Shown here: positions 49,070-58,507 of the stretch, piece after piece | Layout of the letters: the number at the start of each line of letters is the position of its first letter | Numbering within the stretch: the first letter of the stretch is position 1 | Assembly: GCA_963844235.1 (NCBI GenBank) | Contig: CAWJNF010000008.1 | Coordinates: forward strand, 558,001-622,000 | From: CAWJNF01 sp963844235 | GTDB taxonomy: Bacteria; Actinomycetota; Thermoleophilia; Gaiellales; Gaiellaceae | Length of the DNA stretch: 64,000 nt | Reading direction: 5' to 3' | Translations under genes and position numbers: made by a program | The notes under the pieces: model-generated | What the model was told of the DNA's origin: nothing | Database searches by the model: none | The model's input: the letters and a program-made list of their open reading frames with translations, nothing else

Positions 49070-50589
49070 GCAGCCTCGTCCCGCCGGCCGCCGGTCATGG
49101 CGATCCCGAGCTCCTCCTCGGAGACATCCGGCGTGTACTCGCCGACGATCCGGCCCTCGTAGATGACCAGGATCCGGTCAGAGAGGGAGAGGATCTCCTC
49201 GAGCTCGAAGGAGACGAGCAGGATCGCGCGGCCCTCGTCCCGTTCCTGGACGAGCCGGCGGTGGACGAACTCGATGGCGCCGACGTCGAGGCCGCGCGTG
49301 GGCTGCGCGGCAACGAGGACGGACGGGTCACGCGACACCTCGCGCGCGACGACGACCTTCTGCTGGTTCCCGCCCGAGAGCGACGCCGCGAGCGTCGCCG
49401 GCCCCCCACCCCGAACGTCGAACTCGCGCAGCAGACCGACCGCCCGCTCGACGAGCCGCCTCGGGTACAGCCAGCCGAAGCGCGACGCCGGCTCCTGCTT
49501 GAAATCGTGCAGCGCGAGGTTCTCGGCGAGGGTGAAGTCCAGCACGAGCCCACGCCGCTGCCGGTCCTCGGGGATATGGCCGACTCCCTCGTCGAGCACC
49601 GTCCGCGCGTGCGCGCCGGTGACGTCTTTGCCGCGGAGGAGGATGCGGCCTCCCGAGGGGCGCCGGAGCCCCGTCAGGGCGTCGATGAGCTCCGTCTGGC
49701 CGTTGCCGTCGACTCCCGCGACGCCGACGATCTCGCCGGCTCGGACGGTGAGCGATACGTCGCGCACCGCCTCCAGCTCCCGCTCGTCGAGGACCGTGAG
49801 GTTCTCGACGACGAGCAGCGGCTCGCCCGGCTGCGAGGCGCCCTTCTGGACGCGCAGCACGACCTCGCGACCGACCATCATCCGCGCCAGCTGCTCCTCC
49901 GTTGCGCCGGCGCGCGGGACGGTGCCGATGTGCTTCCCCTGCCGCAGCACCGTGATCCGGTCGGCGATGGCGAGCACCTCGTGCAGCTTGTGGCTGATGA
50001 AGATGACGGACTGGCCCTCGCGGGTGAGCGTGCGGATGATCTCGAAGAGCTCGTTCGCCTCCTGGGGGGTGAGGACGGCCGTCGGCTCGTCGAGGATCAG
50101 GATGTCCGCGTTCCTGTAGAGCGCCTTCAGGATCTCGACGCGCTGCTGCTGACCGACGGAGATCGACTCCACGCGGTCGTGCGGGTCGATGCGGAACCCG
50201 AGCGCCACGGCGATGGCGCGCACCCGCTTCTCGGCCTCGGACCTGTCGATGAAGGGGCCGTGCGTGGGCTCCATGCCGAGCACGATGTTCTCGGCGACGG
50301 TCATGACCGGGATGAGCGTGAAGTGCTGGTGCACCATTCCGATCCCGGCGGCGATGGCAGCGTGGGGGGAGTCGATCTTGAGCGGCTTGCCGTCGAGCAT
50401 GATCTCGCCTGCGTCGGGCTTGTACAGCCCGTACAGGACGCTCATCAGCGTCGACTTGCCGGCGCCGTTCTCGCCTAGGAGCGCATGCACCTCCCCCCGC
50501 CGGAGGTCGAAATCGACCTTGTCGTTGGCGAGAACGCCGGGGAACTGCTTCGTGATGCCCCGGAGCTCGAGGAGGGGCGTCTCTTCCAC
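49066..50589 (-). CDS. Nucleoside ABC transporter ATP-binding protein (tandem ATPase)
   Basis: 507 aa from GTG 50589. Two ABC cassettes. First: Walker A LLGENGAGKSTLMSVL, signature ISVGQQQRVEILK, Walker B ILILDEPTAVL. Second: VAGVDGNGQTELIDAL in place of a full Walker A and LSGGNQQKVVVAREV as signature. This double ATPase with a degenerate second P-loop is the normal state in sugar/nucleoside importers of the BMP class (RbsA/YufO). Next to the BMP lipoprotein and two permeases it completes the importer. Confidence 0.9.
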   Translation of the reverse strand: MEETPLLELRGITKQFPGVLANDKVDFDLRRGEVHALLGENGAGKSTLMSVLYGLYKPDAGEIMLDGKPLKIDSPHAAIAAGIGMVHQHFTLIPVMTVAENIVLGMEPTHGPFIDRSEAEKRVRAIAVALGFRIDPHDRVESISVGQQQRVEILKALYRNADILILDEPTAVLTPQEANELFEIIRTLTREGQSVIFISHKLHEVLAIADRITVLRQGKHIGTVPRAGATEEQLARMMVGREVVLRVQKGASQPGEPLLVVENLTVLDERELEAVRDVSLTVRAGEIVGVAGVDGNGQTELIDALTGLRRPSGGRILLRGKDVTGAHARTVLDEGVGHIPEDRQRRGLVLDFTLAENLALHDFKQEPASRFGWLYPRRLVERAVGLLREFDVRGGGPATLAASLSGGNQQKVVVAREVSRDPSVLVAAQPTRGLDVGAIEFVHRRLVQERDEGRAILLVSFELEEILSLSDRILVIYEGRIVGEYTPDVSEEELGIAMTGGRRDEAA

Positions 50590-50637
50590 GGTGCAAGGCC
50601 GGTGGGGCGGCCGAGGGCGCCCCACCGGCCTCCGGCT

Positions 50638-51813
50638 CTACTTGACGACCGCGTCGAGGGTTGCCGGCGGGTCGATCTCTCCGGTCTTCAGCTTCTCGTT
50701 CGCCTCGGCGACTGCGTCCTGGACCTCCTGTGGCACGTCTGGGCTGAAGGGCGCGAGCAGCTGCGAGTCCGGGAAGTCCACGATCGAGAAGCCGAAGTTT
50801 TGAGCCGGCTCGAACGTCCCGTTGACGAACGACTCGATCACCCCGAAGACGGACGTCTCGAGCGGCTTCAGCGCGCTCGTGAGGATGTGATCCCCTGCGA
50901 AGGACTGGTCGGCGTCGACGCCGATCGCGTAGACACCCTCCTGCTTGGCGGCGTCGAGCGCGCCCAAACCGCACAGACCGGCGACCTGGAACACGATGTC
51001 GGCGCCCTGCGCGATGTGGTCGAGCGCGATCTCCTTGCACAGCGCCTGGTCGACGAAGTCGTTCGAGTAGTCGTTCAGCAGCGTGACGTCGGGCTTCGTG
51101 TCGATCGCGCCCTGCTGGAAGCCGGCGATCCAGTTGTCCACGGAGGGAAGCGGGATGCCCCCGACCGTCGAGATGGTCCCGGACTCCGTCATCATCGCCG
51201 CGACGATCCCCGCGAGGTAGCCGGCCTCCTCGGATGGGTAGATCAGGCCGAGCGTGTTCGGCTGCACGCAGGTCCCGCTCTCTTCGCAATCGGGAGGCTC
51301 GCCGTAGAACTGGTCGACGCCGGCGAACATCACATCCGTGTACTCCTGCGCCGCCGTCACCGTGTCCGCGCCGATCAGAAAGCCGACCGATATGACGAGG
51401 TTCGCCCCGTCCTCGGCCGCCGCCGACAGGTTCGGCAGGTAGTCCTCGGAGGCGTTGGAAACGTAGATCTGGGTCTCGACCCCGAGCTCTGCGGCGGCGC
51501 GCTCGAGGCCGTTGATCGAGAACTCGTTGAAGCCACGGTCGTTCACGCCGCCCGTGTCGGTGACAAGGCCGACCTTGATGCCCTCGCCCGCCCCGGCCGA
51601 GGGTGCCGCGCCCGTGTCGGTGGCGCCGGTGTCGGCGGCGCCGGTCTCGGCCGGCGGCTCCGCGGGTGGCTCGGCGGGCGGCTCGGCCGGCTCGGCGGGC
51701 GGCGCCTCAGCCGGCGCTGCCTCCTCGTCATCCCCACCGCCGCAGCCCGCCGCGGCAACCGCTAGCGCAAGCGTCACGAGCGCGAGCAGGGCCCATGGCA
51801 GAAGTCGTTTCAC
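50638..51813 (-). CDS. BMP-family nucleoside-binding lipoprotein
   Basis: 391 aa from GTG 51813, with GGGGAGG upstream. A lipoprotein signal (KRLLPWALLALVTLALAVAAAGC) puts the mature N-terminal Cys near residue 24, followed by a Pro/Ala/Glu linker of about 45 residues. The binding domain begins IKVGLVTDTGGVNDRGFNEF, continues with LVISVGFLIGADTVTAAQEY and GYLAGIVAAMMTESG, and holds VFQVAGLCGLGALDAAKQEG. BMP proteins (PnrA, TmpC, Med) bind purine and other nucleosides. As first gene of the operon it is the receptor for the importer. Two cysteine pairs are also present near 180 (DCEESGTC). Confidence 0.9.
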   Translation of the reverse strand: MKRLLPWALLALVTLALAVAAAGCGGGDDEEAAPAEAPPAEPAEPPAEPPAEPPAETGAADTGATDTGAAPSAGAGEGIKVGLVTDTGGVNDRGFNEFSINGLERAAAELGVETQIYVSNASEDYLPNLSAAAEDGANLVISVGFLIGADTVTAAQEYTDVMFAGVDQFYGEPPDCEESGTCVQPNTLGLIYPSEEAGYLAGIVAAMMTESGTISTVGGIPLPSVDNWIAGFQQGAIDTKPDVTLLNDYSNDFVDQALCKEIALDHIAQGADIVFQVAGLCGLGALDAAKQEGVYAIGVDADQSFAGDHILTSALKPLETSVFGVIESFVNGTFEPAQNFGFSIVDFPDSQLLAPFSPDVPQEVQDAVAEANEKLKTGEIDPPATLDAVVK

Positions 51814-51926
51814 GTCGCTGAACCTCCCCTTGCCTGTCGTTACCCTCTCTGTTCCCGCCCAGGAAAACCCGCGCGATCCTACACAGGCGCGGCTCCCCTT
51901 GCTACGACGGGCGGGGAGAAACGAGG

Positions 51927-54281
51927 TTAGTGCTGAGAGGGAGCGCTCAGCGCCTGGTCGAGGTCGCTCTCGGCGATCAGCACGCGCCTGGGCTTCGAGC
52001 CCTCGTACCCGGAGATGATCCCGCGGCGCTCGAGCATGTCGATCAGCCGGCCCGCGCGCGTGTACCCCACGCGCAAGCGTCGCTGGATGAGGGAGACGGA
52101 CGCGGTCTGCGTCTGGACGACGATCTCGATGGCCTTGTCGAGCAGTGGATCCTCGTCCGGATCGAAGTCCTCGTCGCCGGCTTCGTCGCCCGCCCGGTCG
52201 CGCTCGGGAGCCTCGAGGAGGGACTCGTCGAGCTCCTGCGCGCGCTGGGCGCGGCACTGCTCGACGACGAGCGCGATCTCCTCCTCGCTGACGTACGCGC
52301 CCTGCACGCGCTGGAGCCGCGACGTGCCGAGCGGCTTGAACAGCATGTCCCCCTGGCCCAGGAGCGCCTCGGCGCCGGCCTGGTCGAGGATGACGCGGCT
52401 GTCGGTCTGGCTCGAGACGGCGAACGCGATCCGCGACGGCACGTTCGCCTTGATCATCCCCGTGATGACGTCCACTGACGGACGCTGCGTGGCGAGGACG
52501 AGATGGATGCCGACCGCGCGAGACTTCTGGGCGAGCCGGATCACCGAGTCCTCGACCTCCTGCGGCGAGATCATCATCAGGTCGGCGAGCTCGTCGATGA
52601 CCACGAGCAGGTACGGGACGGAGGGCTCCTTTCGTTTCGCGAGCGTGCGGTTCATCTCGGCGAGGTTGCGGGCCTTGGCGAGGCTCATGCGCTCGTAGCG
52701 GCGCTCCATCTCCTCGGTCACGTTCGCAAGCACGGCCGCCGCCCGCTTCGGGCTCGACACGACCGGCGTGAGGAGGTGCGGGATCGACTCGTAGAGCCCG
52801 AGCTCGACGCGCTTCGGGTCGACGAGGATCATGCGGACCTCGTCGGGCGTGGCCCGCATCAGGATCGAGCAGAGCATCGTGTTGATGCAGCCGGACTTGC
52901 CCGAGCCGGTCGTGCCGGCGATGAGGATATGGGGCATGCGCGCGAGATCCGCCGAGACGGACGCGCCCGAGATGTCCTTGCCGAGCCAGGCGGTCAACGG
53001 GCTCGCGTTCGGCGGTAGCTCGTCGAAGATGTCGCCGAGCGTGACCAGGTTTGGCGAGAGGTTCGGCACCTCGACGCCCACTGCCTGCTTCCCCGGGATG
53101 GGCGCGAGGATGCGGATCTCCGTGGTCGCCAGCGCATAGGCGAGGTCGTCCTTGAGGGCGGAAACGCGAGCCACTTTGGTGCCGGGCGCCAGCGTGAGCT
53201 CGTACCGCGTTACGCGCGGCCCCGACACCTGGCCGATCACGGTCGCCTCGATCCCGAAGTGCTTGAGCGTCTCGACGAGCACTTCCGCGGTGCGCTCGGA
53301 AGCCCGTGCGGGCTGGGCCTCGTGCTGGCGCGAGCGTCGCAGCAGCGTCCGGTCGGGCAGCCGGTAGTCCCCGGGCGGCGGAGGAGCGTCGAAGAGCCGC
53401 TCCTGGGAAGGCGCAGCGTGCTCGCCGGACGTGGTCTCGGCGTCGAGCCCGGGGCCGACGTGCTCGGCCTCGAAGGCCGGGTGAGATCCGGCCCCTCCAC
53501 CGTCTCCCTCGAGCTGGTCGACCAGCAGCTGCGGGATCTCCGGCCGCTCGGAGCTCGGCGTCGGGGGAATGACGTCGGGGTAGTCCCGTTCGCCGTCGAC
53601 GGGAGCCCGTTCCGGGCCCTGGGCCTGCGGCAGCGCGGCGCGAACGGCCGTAGCCGTGTGACGGGCGGTGTGGCGGGCTGCCCGCGCCGTGTGGCGGGCG
53701 ACGTGCTGGCCGGCGGTCGCGGAATGGCGGAGCCAGGCGCCTGCCGAGGCACCCGTGACGAGGAGCACGCCGGCCAGGAAGGTGAAGGTCGTCAGGATGG
53801 CGAGGCCGGCGCCGCCGATCGCCTTGCCCACCGCGGTGGCCAACGAGCCACCGAGAACGCCGCCGTATTCGCGAAGGCGGTCGAGGTCGAAGGAGGCGAG
53901 CGCGTCCCCGTCGGGACCGATGCCGAAAAGGCCTCCGCCACACGCGAGCAAGACCGCGATCGCGACGACGACGAGCCCGGTGCGAAACGGACGCAGATCG
54001 AGGAGGCCGCTGCGCACGACGAGAAGCACGCCGACGCCGACGAGCGCAACCGGCAGGAGGACCCCGGCCTGGCCGACGAGCGTCTTCACCGTCACGGAGA
54101 CCTTGCCGCCGACCACACCGCCGTCGAGCCCGAGCCAGAGCACGACCGCAAGGAACAGCCCGAGCCCGCACAGCCCCAGGCCCCAGAGGTCGAGATGCTG
54201 GTGCGGACGGCTCGACGTCTTCTTCGTGTTCGTGCCGTTCGTTCTCGGGCGTGCGCGTCCAGCTCGCGTCGCGTGCGCCAT
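51927..54281 (-). CDS. ftsK: DNA translocase FtsK/SpoIIIE
   Basis: 784 aa from ATG 54281. Four TM helices near the N-terminus (about residues 34-180) anchor it at the septum; a low-complexity His/Ala/Arg and Pro linker follows (about 190-330), then the motor: HFGIEATVIGQVSGPRVTRYE, Walker A AGTTGSGKSGCINTML, VVIDELADLMM (Walker B) and the gamma winged helix VQTQTASVSLIQRRLRVGYT at the C-terminus that reads polarity sequences. It segregates and unknots chromosomes at division. The linker carries a REP-like sequence (53475-53500). No ribosome site precedes the ATG, so a leaderless or alternative start is possible. Confidence 0.92.
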   Translation of the reverse strand: MAHATRAGRARPRTNGTNTKKTSSRPHQHLDLWGLGLCGLGLFLAVVLWLGLDGGVVGGKVSVTVKTLVGQAGVLLPVALVGVGVLLVVRSGLLDLRPFRTGLVVVAIAVLLACGGGLFGIGPDGDALASFDLDRLREYGGVLGGSLATAVGKAIGGAGLAILTTFTFLAGVLLVTGASAGAWLRHSATAGQHVARHTARAARHTARHTATAVRAALPQAQGPERAPVDGERDYPDVIPPTPSSERPEIPQLLVDQLEGDGGGAGSHPAFEAEHVGPGLDAETTSGEHAAPSQERLFDAPPPPGDYRLPDRTLLRRSRQHEAQPARASERTAEVLVETLKHFGIEATVIGQVSGPRVTRYELTLAPGTKVARVSALKDDLAYALATTEIRILAPIPGKQAVGVEVPNLSPNLVTLGDIFDELPPNASPLTAWLGKDISGASVSADLARMPHILIAGTTGSGKSGCINTMLCSILMRATPDEVRMILVDPKRVELGLYESIPHLLTPVVSSPKRAAAVLANVTEEMERRYERMSLAKARNLAEMNRTLAKRKEPSVPYLLVVIDELADLMMISPQEVEDSVIRLAQKSRAVGIHLVLATQRPSVDVITGMIKANVPSRIAFAVSSQTDSRVILDQAGAEALLGQGDMLFKPLGTSRLQRVQGAYVSEEEIALVVEQCRAQRAQELDESLLEAPERDRAGDEAGDEDFDPDEDPLLDKAIEIVVQTQTASVSLIQRRLRVGYTRAGRLIDMLERRGIISGYEGSKPRRVLIAESDLDQALSAPSQH
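53475..53500 (-). repeat. REP-like palindrome inside the ftsK linker
   Basis: GGCCGGGTGAGATCCGGCCC followed by CTCCAC is within a few bases of the intergenic repeat family, here read by ftsK as GGAGSHPAFE in the disordered linker. It is the only clear copy inside a coding region. Confidence 0.6.
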
Positions 54282-54319
54282 GCAGGAAGGGTTCGGGGTC
54301 GGGGATCGGCCTCCTGCCC

Positions 54320-54413
54320 GGGCGGGCCAAGGCCCGCCCCTACGCGGCCGGCGCCCGACGCATCGCTGGACTATCGCGCGTGACGATTCGTAGGGGCGGC
54401 CTACAGGCCGCCC
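54320..54413. repeat. Two REP-like palindromes between ftsK and the next gene
   Basis: GGGCGGGCC-AA-GGCCCGCCCC then TAC (54320-54343), and GTAG then GGGCGGCCT-AC-AGGCCGCCC (54390-54413), in opposite orientations. The hairpin sequences differ from the main family but keep the GTAG tag and symmetry. Confidence 0.65.
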
Positions 54414-54435
54414 GCCACAGAGACACGACCCGCCC

Positions 54436-54966
54436 CTAGGCCGCCAGGGCCCGGAGGTCCTCGGCCGCGCCGTAGAGGTTCTCGCGGAGGTCGAAGAGGC
54501 CCGCCCAGAGCGACGTGCGGTCCGGGACCGTTTCGAGTCGGTGCGACGCCGAGAGCCCTTCGAGGGCCCGGACGAGCACTGCGAGCTCGAGGTATGCCTG
54601 CGACACGCGGTGCGGAGCGACCGACACGCCGGCCATGCGCAGCACCGGCTCCCACTCGACGACCTCGCCGGCGCCGGGCTCGCCGTACCAGGGCCGTCCC
54701 TCGGCGGCGTCGCTCTCGAGCTCGAGCAAGAAGCGCTCGAGCGGCGCCTGCAAATCCGCGAGGGCCGTCTCCGCGCGCTCGGCGGCACGGCGCAGCGCCG
54801 CCTGGCGCCGGCCGGGCGTGCACGGCTGAGGGTCACCGCGTTGCCACGTCTCGAGCAGGCGGCAGAACGCCAGCGCGGCGACCTCACATGCCCGCAGGGA
54901 GCGCACCAGACGCTCCGTGGTCGCCTCGGAGACGCCGTAGGAGCGGACGACGCTCGACCAGGCCAT
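54436..54966 (-). CDS. Hypothetical helical protein downstream of RNase J
   Basis: 176 aa from ATG 54966, which overlaps the rnj stop (TGATG). No family recognised. Long amphipathic helices (TTERLVRSLRACEVAALAFC, RQAALRRAAERAETALADLQ, LELAVLVRALEGLSASHRLE and LWAGLFDLRENLYGAAEDLR) suggest a helical bundle. No TM segment or catalytic motif. Tight coupling to rnj argues it is a real co-expressed gene. Confidence 0.6.
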   Translation of the reverse strand: MAWSSVVRSYGVSEATTERLVRSLRACEVAALAFCRLLETWQRGDPQPCTPGRRQAALRRAAERAETALADLQAPLERFLLELESDAAEGRPWYGEPGAGEVVEWEPVLRMAGVSVAPHRVSQAYLELAVLVRALEGLSASHRLETVPDRTSLWAGLFDLRENLYGAAEDLRALAA

Positions 54967-56624
54967 CAGACCTCGAGCACCACCGGGAGAATCATCGGCC
55001 GGCGACCCGTACGGTCGTGGATGAGCTGCCCGACGGCGTCGTGGAGATGCTCCTGCAGGAGCTTGAGCTCGCTGATCTGCCCGTCGAGGCATTCGCGCAG
55101 CACCTCTTCGGCCTCGTCGCGAGCTTCGTCCAGAACGTCGTCCGGCCCGGAGAAGCCACGCGCGATCACCTCGGGCGCCGCGATCTCGTGGCCGTTCTGC
55201 GTGGCGATCGTGACGACGACGATGAGAACGCCGTCCTCGGCGAGGTGGCGGCGGTCGCGCAGCGACGCATCGCGGACGTCGCCGACGGCGAGCCCGTCGA
55301 CGAAGGTGACGCCGGCCTCGACCTGGTCGGCGATCCTCACGCCGGCCGACGAGAGCTCGACGACCGACCCGTTATCGGCGATCGCCGTTCGCTCCGGCGG
55401 CACGCCGGCATCGCGGGCGAGCCGCGCGTGCGCGGCGAGCATGCGGAACTCGCCGTGCACCGGCATGACGTTGCGAGGACGCAGGAGCCCGAGCACCATC
55501 CGGAGCTCCTCGGCGTTTCCGTGGCCGGACGTGTGAACCGGCGCGATCTCCTGGTGGAGCACCTCGGCACCGGACTTCGCGAGCCGGTTGATCGTGTCGT
55601 GCACCTTCAGCTCGTTGCCGGGCACGGGCTTCGCCGAGACGATCACCGTGTCGCCCTCGCGCACGCGCACGTGCTGGTGGTCGCCGAATGCAATGCGTAC
55701 GAGCGCCGAGAGCGGCTCGCCCTGGCTGCCGGTGCAGAGGATCATGGTCTCGTGCGGGGCGAGGTCGTCGAGGTCGCCCGGCCGCACGAAGATGTCCTCG
55801 GGCACGTCCATGTAGCCGAGGTTGCGGGCGATGTTGATGTTCTTGCGCAGCGAGCGGCCGATCAGGCACGCCTTGCGGCCGGTCTCGAGCGCGACGTCGA
55901 TCGCCTGCTGCATGCGGTGTACGTTCGAGGCGAAGGACGCGAGCAGCACCCGTCCCTCGCAGCGCGGGATGATCTGCCGAAAGGCCTCTCCGACGGTGCG
56001 CTCGGACGGCGTGACACCCGGCCGCTCGGCATTCGTCGAGTCGCCGAGGAGGAGGTCGACTCCGCGGTTGCCGATATCGGCGAGGCGCCCGACGTCCGTG
56101 CGAAACCCGTCGACCGGCGTATGGTCGATCTTGTAGTCGCCGGTATGCACGATCCGCCCGCCGGGCGTGTCGAGGCACACGGCGACCGTGTCGGGGATCG
56201 AGTGGGCCATGCGGATGAACTCGGCGCGAAACGGGCCGACCTCGACCCCCCCGCCCTCGGGATCGATCTCGACGAGCTCGGCGGCGCGAAGGAGACCGTG
56301 CTCGTCCAGCTTCGATTTCACGAGCCCCATGGTGAGCCGCGTCGCCCACACCTCGGGGATATCGAGCTCGCGCAGCAGGTACGGGAGCGCGCCGACGTGG
56401 TCCTCGTGGCCGTGAGTCAGGATCACGGCGCGGATCAGCGACTCGCGGTCGCGGAGGTAGGAGAAGTCCGGCAGGAGCAGGTCGACCCCCAGGTGCTCGT
56501 CGCGGGGGAAGGCAAGGCCCGCGTCGATGACGACGAGCCCGTCGTCCGACTCGACGATCGTCATGTTCTTGCCGACCTCGCCGAGGCCGCCGAGCGGGAT
56601 GACCCTGGTGACTCCTGCTGGCAT
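54966..56624 (-). CDS. rnj: Ribonuclease J
   Basis: 552 aa. RNase J is a metallo-beta-lactamase/beta-CASP nuclease with 5' exonuclease and endonuclease activity. Metal motif THGHEDHVGALPYLL, then DYKIDHTPVDG, LLGDSTNAERPG, CTGSQGEPLSALVRIAFGDH, HTSGHGNAEELRMVLGLLRP and PVHGEFRMLAAHARLA. Complete for the family. Next genes are dapA and dapB, a common arrangement in actinobacteria. Its start is ATG 56624; no strong ribosome site is visible. Confidence 0.92.
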   Translation of the reverse strand: MPAGVTRVIPLGGLGEVGKNMTIVESDDGLVVIDAGLAFPRDEHLGVDLLLPDFSYLRDRESLIRAVILTHGHEDHVGALPYLLRELDIPEVWATRLTMGLVKSKLDEHGLLRAAELVEIDPEGGGVEVGPFRAEFIRMAHSIPDTVAVCLDTPGGRIVHTGDYKIDHTPVDGFRTDVGRLADIGNRGVDLLLGDSTNAERPGVTPSERTVGEAFRQIIPRCEGRVLLASFASNVHRMQQAIDVALETGRKACLIGRSLRKNINIARNLGYMDVPEDIFVRPGDLDDLAPHETMILCTGSQGEPLSALVRIAFGDHQHVRVREGDTVIVSAKPVPGNELKVHDTINRLAKSGAEVLHQEIAPVHTSGHGNAEELRMVLGLLRPRNVMPVHGEFRMLAAHARLARDAGVPPERTAIADNGSVVELSSAGVRIADQVEAGVTFVDGLAVGDVRDASLRDRRHLAEDGVLIVVVTIATQNGHEIAAPEVIARGFSGPDDVLDEARDEAEEVLRECLDGQISELKLLQEHLHDAVGQLIHDRTGRRPMILPVVLEV

Positions 56625-56725
56625 CCGCGCATTCTACGCTCGCGATCCGGCCCGCCCCCGGCTGACCCCCCATCCGTCTCGTACGGCGGGTCTCATCCGC
56701 TCCGCCTTCCAGCCCGCGGGTTATC

Positions 56726-56879
56726 GTAGGGGCCGGTCCCCGACCGGCCCGCTGCCCGGCCCACGAGTCGCGGCCCGACGGCCGCGACCGGGCCGCATGA
56801 GATGCGGCCCTCCACACGACCCATCGGCCACTCTTCCCGCCTGCCCCGGCTGTCGTAGGGGCCGGATCTCATCCGGCCC
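56726..56879. repeat. Cluster of three REP-like palindromes
   Basis: GTAG then GGGCCGGT...ACCGGCCC (56726-56750); GGGCCGCATGAGATGCGGCC with CTCCAC (56790-56815); GTAG then GGGCCGGATC...ATCCGGCCC (56855-56879). In the second copy the loop-closing pairs change together (GGAT..ATCC to GCAT..ATGC). The gap between rnj and dapA holds only these. Confidence 0.75.
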
Positions 56880-56894
56880 GCCCCGGTACGTCGG

Positions 56895-57776
56895 CTAGCG
56901 CGCGGCGGTTGCGAGCGCTCCGGCTCGCTCCAGGCCCGCCCGAACCGTTGCCTTCTCCTCGTCCGTCGCCTCGACGAGCGGGAGCCGCAGGCCGCCGACG
57001 TCGTGACCGAGCAGGTTGAGAGCGGCCTTGACGGGGATGGGGTTGACGCTCACGGCGAGGGCGTCGAGCACCGGCTCGAGCTCCTTCCCGATCGCGTAGG
57101 CGCCGTCCCGGTCACCCGACTTGAACCGGCCGATCAGCTCCTTGACCTGCGGGCCGACGAGGTGCGTGAAGACGCACACGCCGCCCGTGCCGCCGACCTC
57201 GAGGAACGGCAGGATGAGGTCGTCGTTGCCCGCGTAGAGGGCCAGACCGAGCTCGACGATCCTGCGCGCCTGGTCAGGGTCGGTTGTCGCCTGCTTGACC
57301 GCCCGCACGTTCGGGATCCGGGCGAGCTCGGCGATCGTCTCCGGCTCGATGTTGACGACGACGCGCTGCGGGATGTTGTAGACGAGGATCGGTCGGTCGG
57401 TCGCGTCCGCGATGGCGGCGAAGTGGCCGACGATGCCGCGCGGCGGCGGCTTGTTGTAGTACGGCGTGACCACGAGGAAGCCGTCGACCCCCAGCTCGTG
57501 CGCCTCCCGCGTGAGGTGCACCGAGTGGGCGGTGTCGTTCGACCCGGTCCCGGCCACGATCGTGGCCCGGTCGCCGACCGCGTCGACGGCGGCCGTGAAC
57601 AGGTGGAGCTTCTCGCGGTCGGAGAGCGTCGGGCTCTCTCCCGTCGTGCCCGCGACGACGAGCCCGTCCGAGCCGTGCTCGACGAGATGCGCGCAGAGCC
57701 GGCCGAACGCGTCGAAGTCGATCGTGCCGTCCTCCCGAAACGGCGTCACGATCGCGGTGAGAACCTCCCCGAGCAT
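56895..57776 (-). CDS. dapA: 4-hydroxy-tetrahydrodipicolinate synthase
   Basis: 293 aa from ATG 57776, with GAGGAGGTG upstream. DapA condenses pyruvate with aspartate semialdehyde. N-terminal GEVLTAIVTPFREDGTIDF, AGTTGESPTLSDREKLHLF, and the conserved YYNKPPPRGIVGHF tyrosine; the Schiff-base lysine is in VRAVKQATTDPDQARRIVE, and GVCVFTHLVGPQV follows. Length and motifs are normal. With dapB 70 bases upstream it supplies the first two committed steps; the remaining steps are at 32-36 kb. Confidence 0.92.
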   Translation of the reverse strand: MLGEVLTAIVTPFREDGTIDFDAFGRLCAHLVEHGSDGLVVAGTTGESPTLSDREKLHLFTAAVDAVGDRATIVAGTGSNDTAHSVHLTREAHELGVDGFLVVTPYYNKPPPRGIVGHFAAIADATDRPILVYNIPQRVVVNIEPETIAELARIPNVRAVKQATTDPDQARRIVELGLALYAGNDDLILPFLEVGGTGGVCVFTHLVGPQVKELIGRFKSGDRDGAYAIGKELEPVLDALAVSVNPIPVKAALNLLGHDVGGLRLPLVEATDEEKATVRAGLERAGALATAAR

Positions 57777-57846
57777 CAGCCCACCTCCTCGACTGCCTTC
57801 GCTCATTGTAGAGCTCGCCCCGGCCCTGGCCCGATGCGCCGGCGGA

Positions 57847-58485
57847 TCACAGCAGGGCGTCGAGCCCGACGGTGAGGCCGGGCGGCAGCGTGTGGAGCCG
57901 CTCGAGCGCGAGCAGGACGCCCGGTACGAAGGCGTCGCGCGACGTGGTGTCGTGGCGGATCGAGAGGAACTGCCCGGCGGCGCCGAGGATGACCTCCTGG
58001 TGTGCGACGAGGCCCGGCAGGCGCACCGAGTGGATCGGCACGTGGCCGCCCATCCGGGCTGCGGTCGCCTTCGCCGTGCCTGACGGCGCGTCGAGCTTCG
58101 TCTCGTGGTGCAGCTCGACGATCTCCCCGTGCGGCATGTGCCTCGCGGCCTCCTCGGCAAAGCGCATCATCAGCACGGCGCCGATCGCGAAGTTCGGCGC
58201 CACGAAGCACGGGAGAGCCCGCGCCCGTGCCAGCGCGTCGATCTCCGCGAGGCCGTCCTCGGGCAGGCCTGTCGTTCCGACGACGCAGGGGACGCCCGCG
58301 CCGAGAGCGCGCGTCACGTTCCCGAGCACGGCCGAGGGAGCCGTGAAGTCGATCGCCGCGTCGTGGCCGGCGAGCTCGGGCTCCTCTCCGACCTCGACGC
58401 CCGTTACCTCGTGTCCTGCCTCCTCGAGCGCCCGCGCCATCACCGAGCCGACCTTGCCGTCATGGCCGAAGAGAACGACCTTCAT
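57847..58485 (-). CDS. dapB: 4-hydroxy-tetrahydrodipicolinate reductase
   Basis: 212 aa from ATG 58485. N-terminal Rossmann MKVVLFGHDGKVGSVMARAL, the FTAPSAVLGNV and GTTGLPEDGL loops, and the signature EIVELHHETKLDAPSGTA with the catalytic His pair. About 40 residues shorter than most DapB, mainly in the region between strands of the N-terminal domain. Uses NAD(P)H to make tetrahydrodipicolinate for DapD. Confidence 0.9.
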   Translation of the reverse strand: MKVVLFGHDGKVGSVMARALEEAGHEVTGVEVGEEPELAGHDAAIDFTAPSAVLGNVTRALGAGVPCVVGTTGLPEDGLAEIDALARARALPCFVAPNFAIGAVLMMRFAEEAARHMPHGEIVELHHETKLDAPSGTAKATAARMGGHVPIHSVRLPGLVAHQEVILGAAGQFLSIRHDTTSRDAFVPGVLLALERLHTLPPGLTVGLDALL

Positions 58486-58507
58486 CGGCAGGGGGCCCGA
58501 GCAGGAC

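Noticed and set aside
51814..51926. Purine or other riboswitch upstream of the BMP gene
   Set aside because: No conserved three-way junction or purine-riboswitch core sequence could be traced in the 113 bases.
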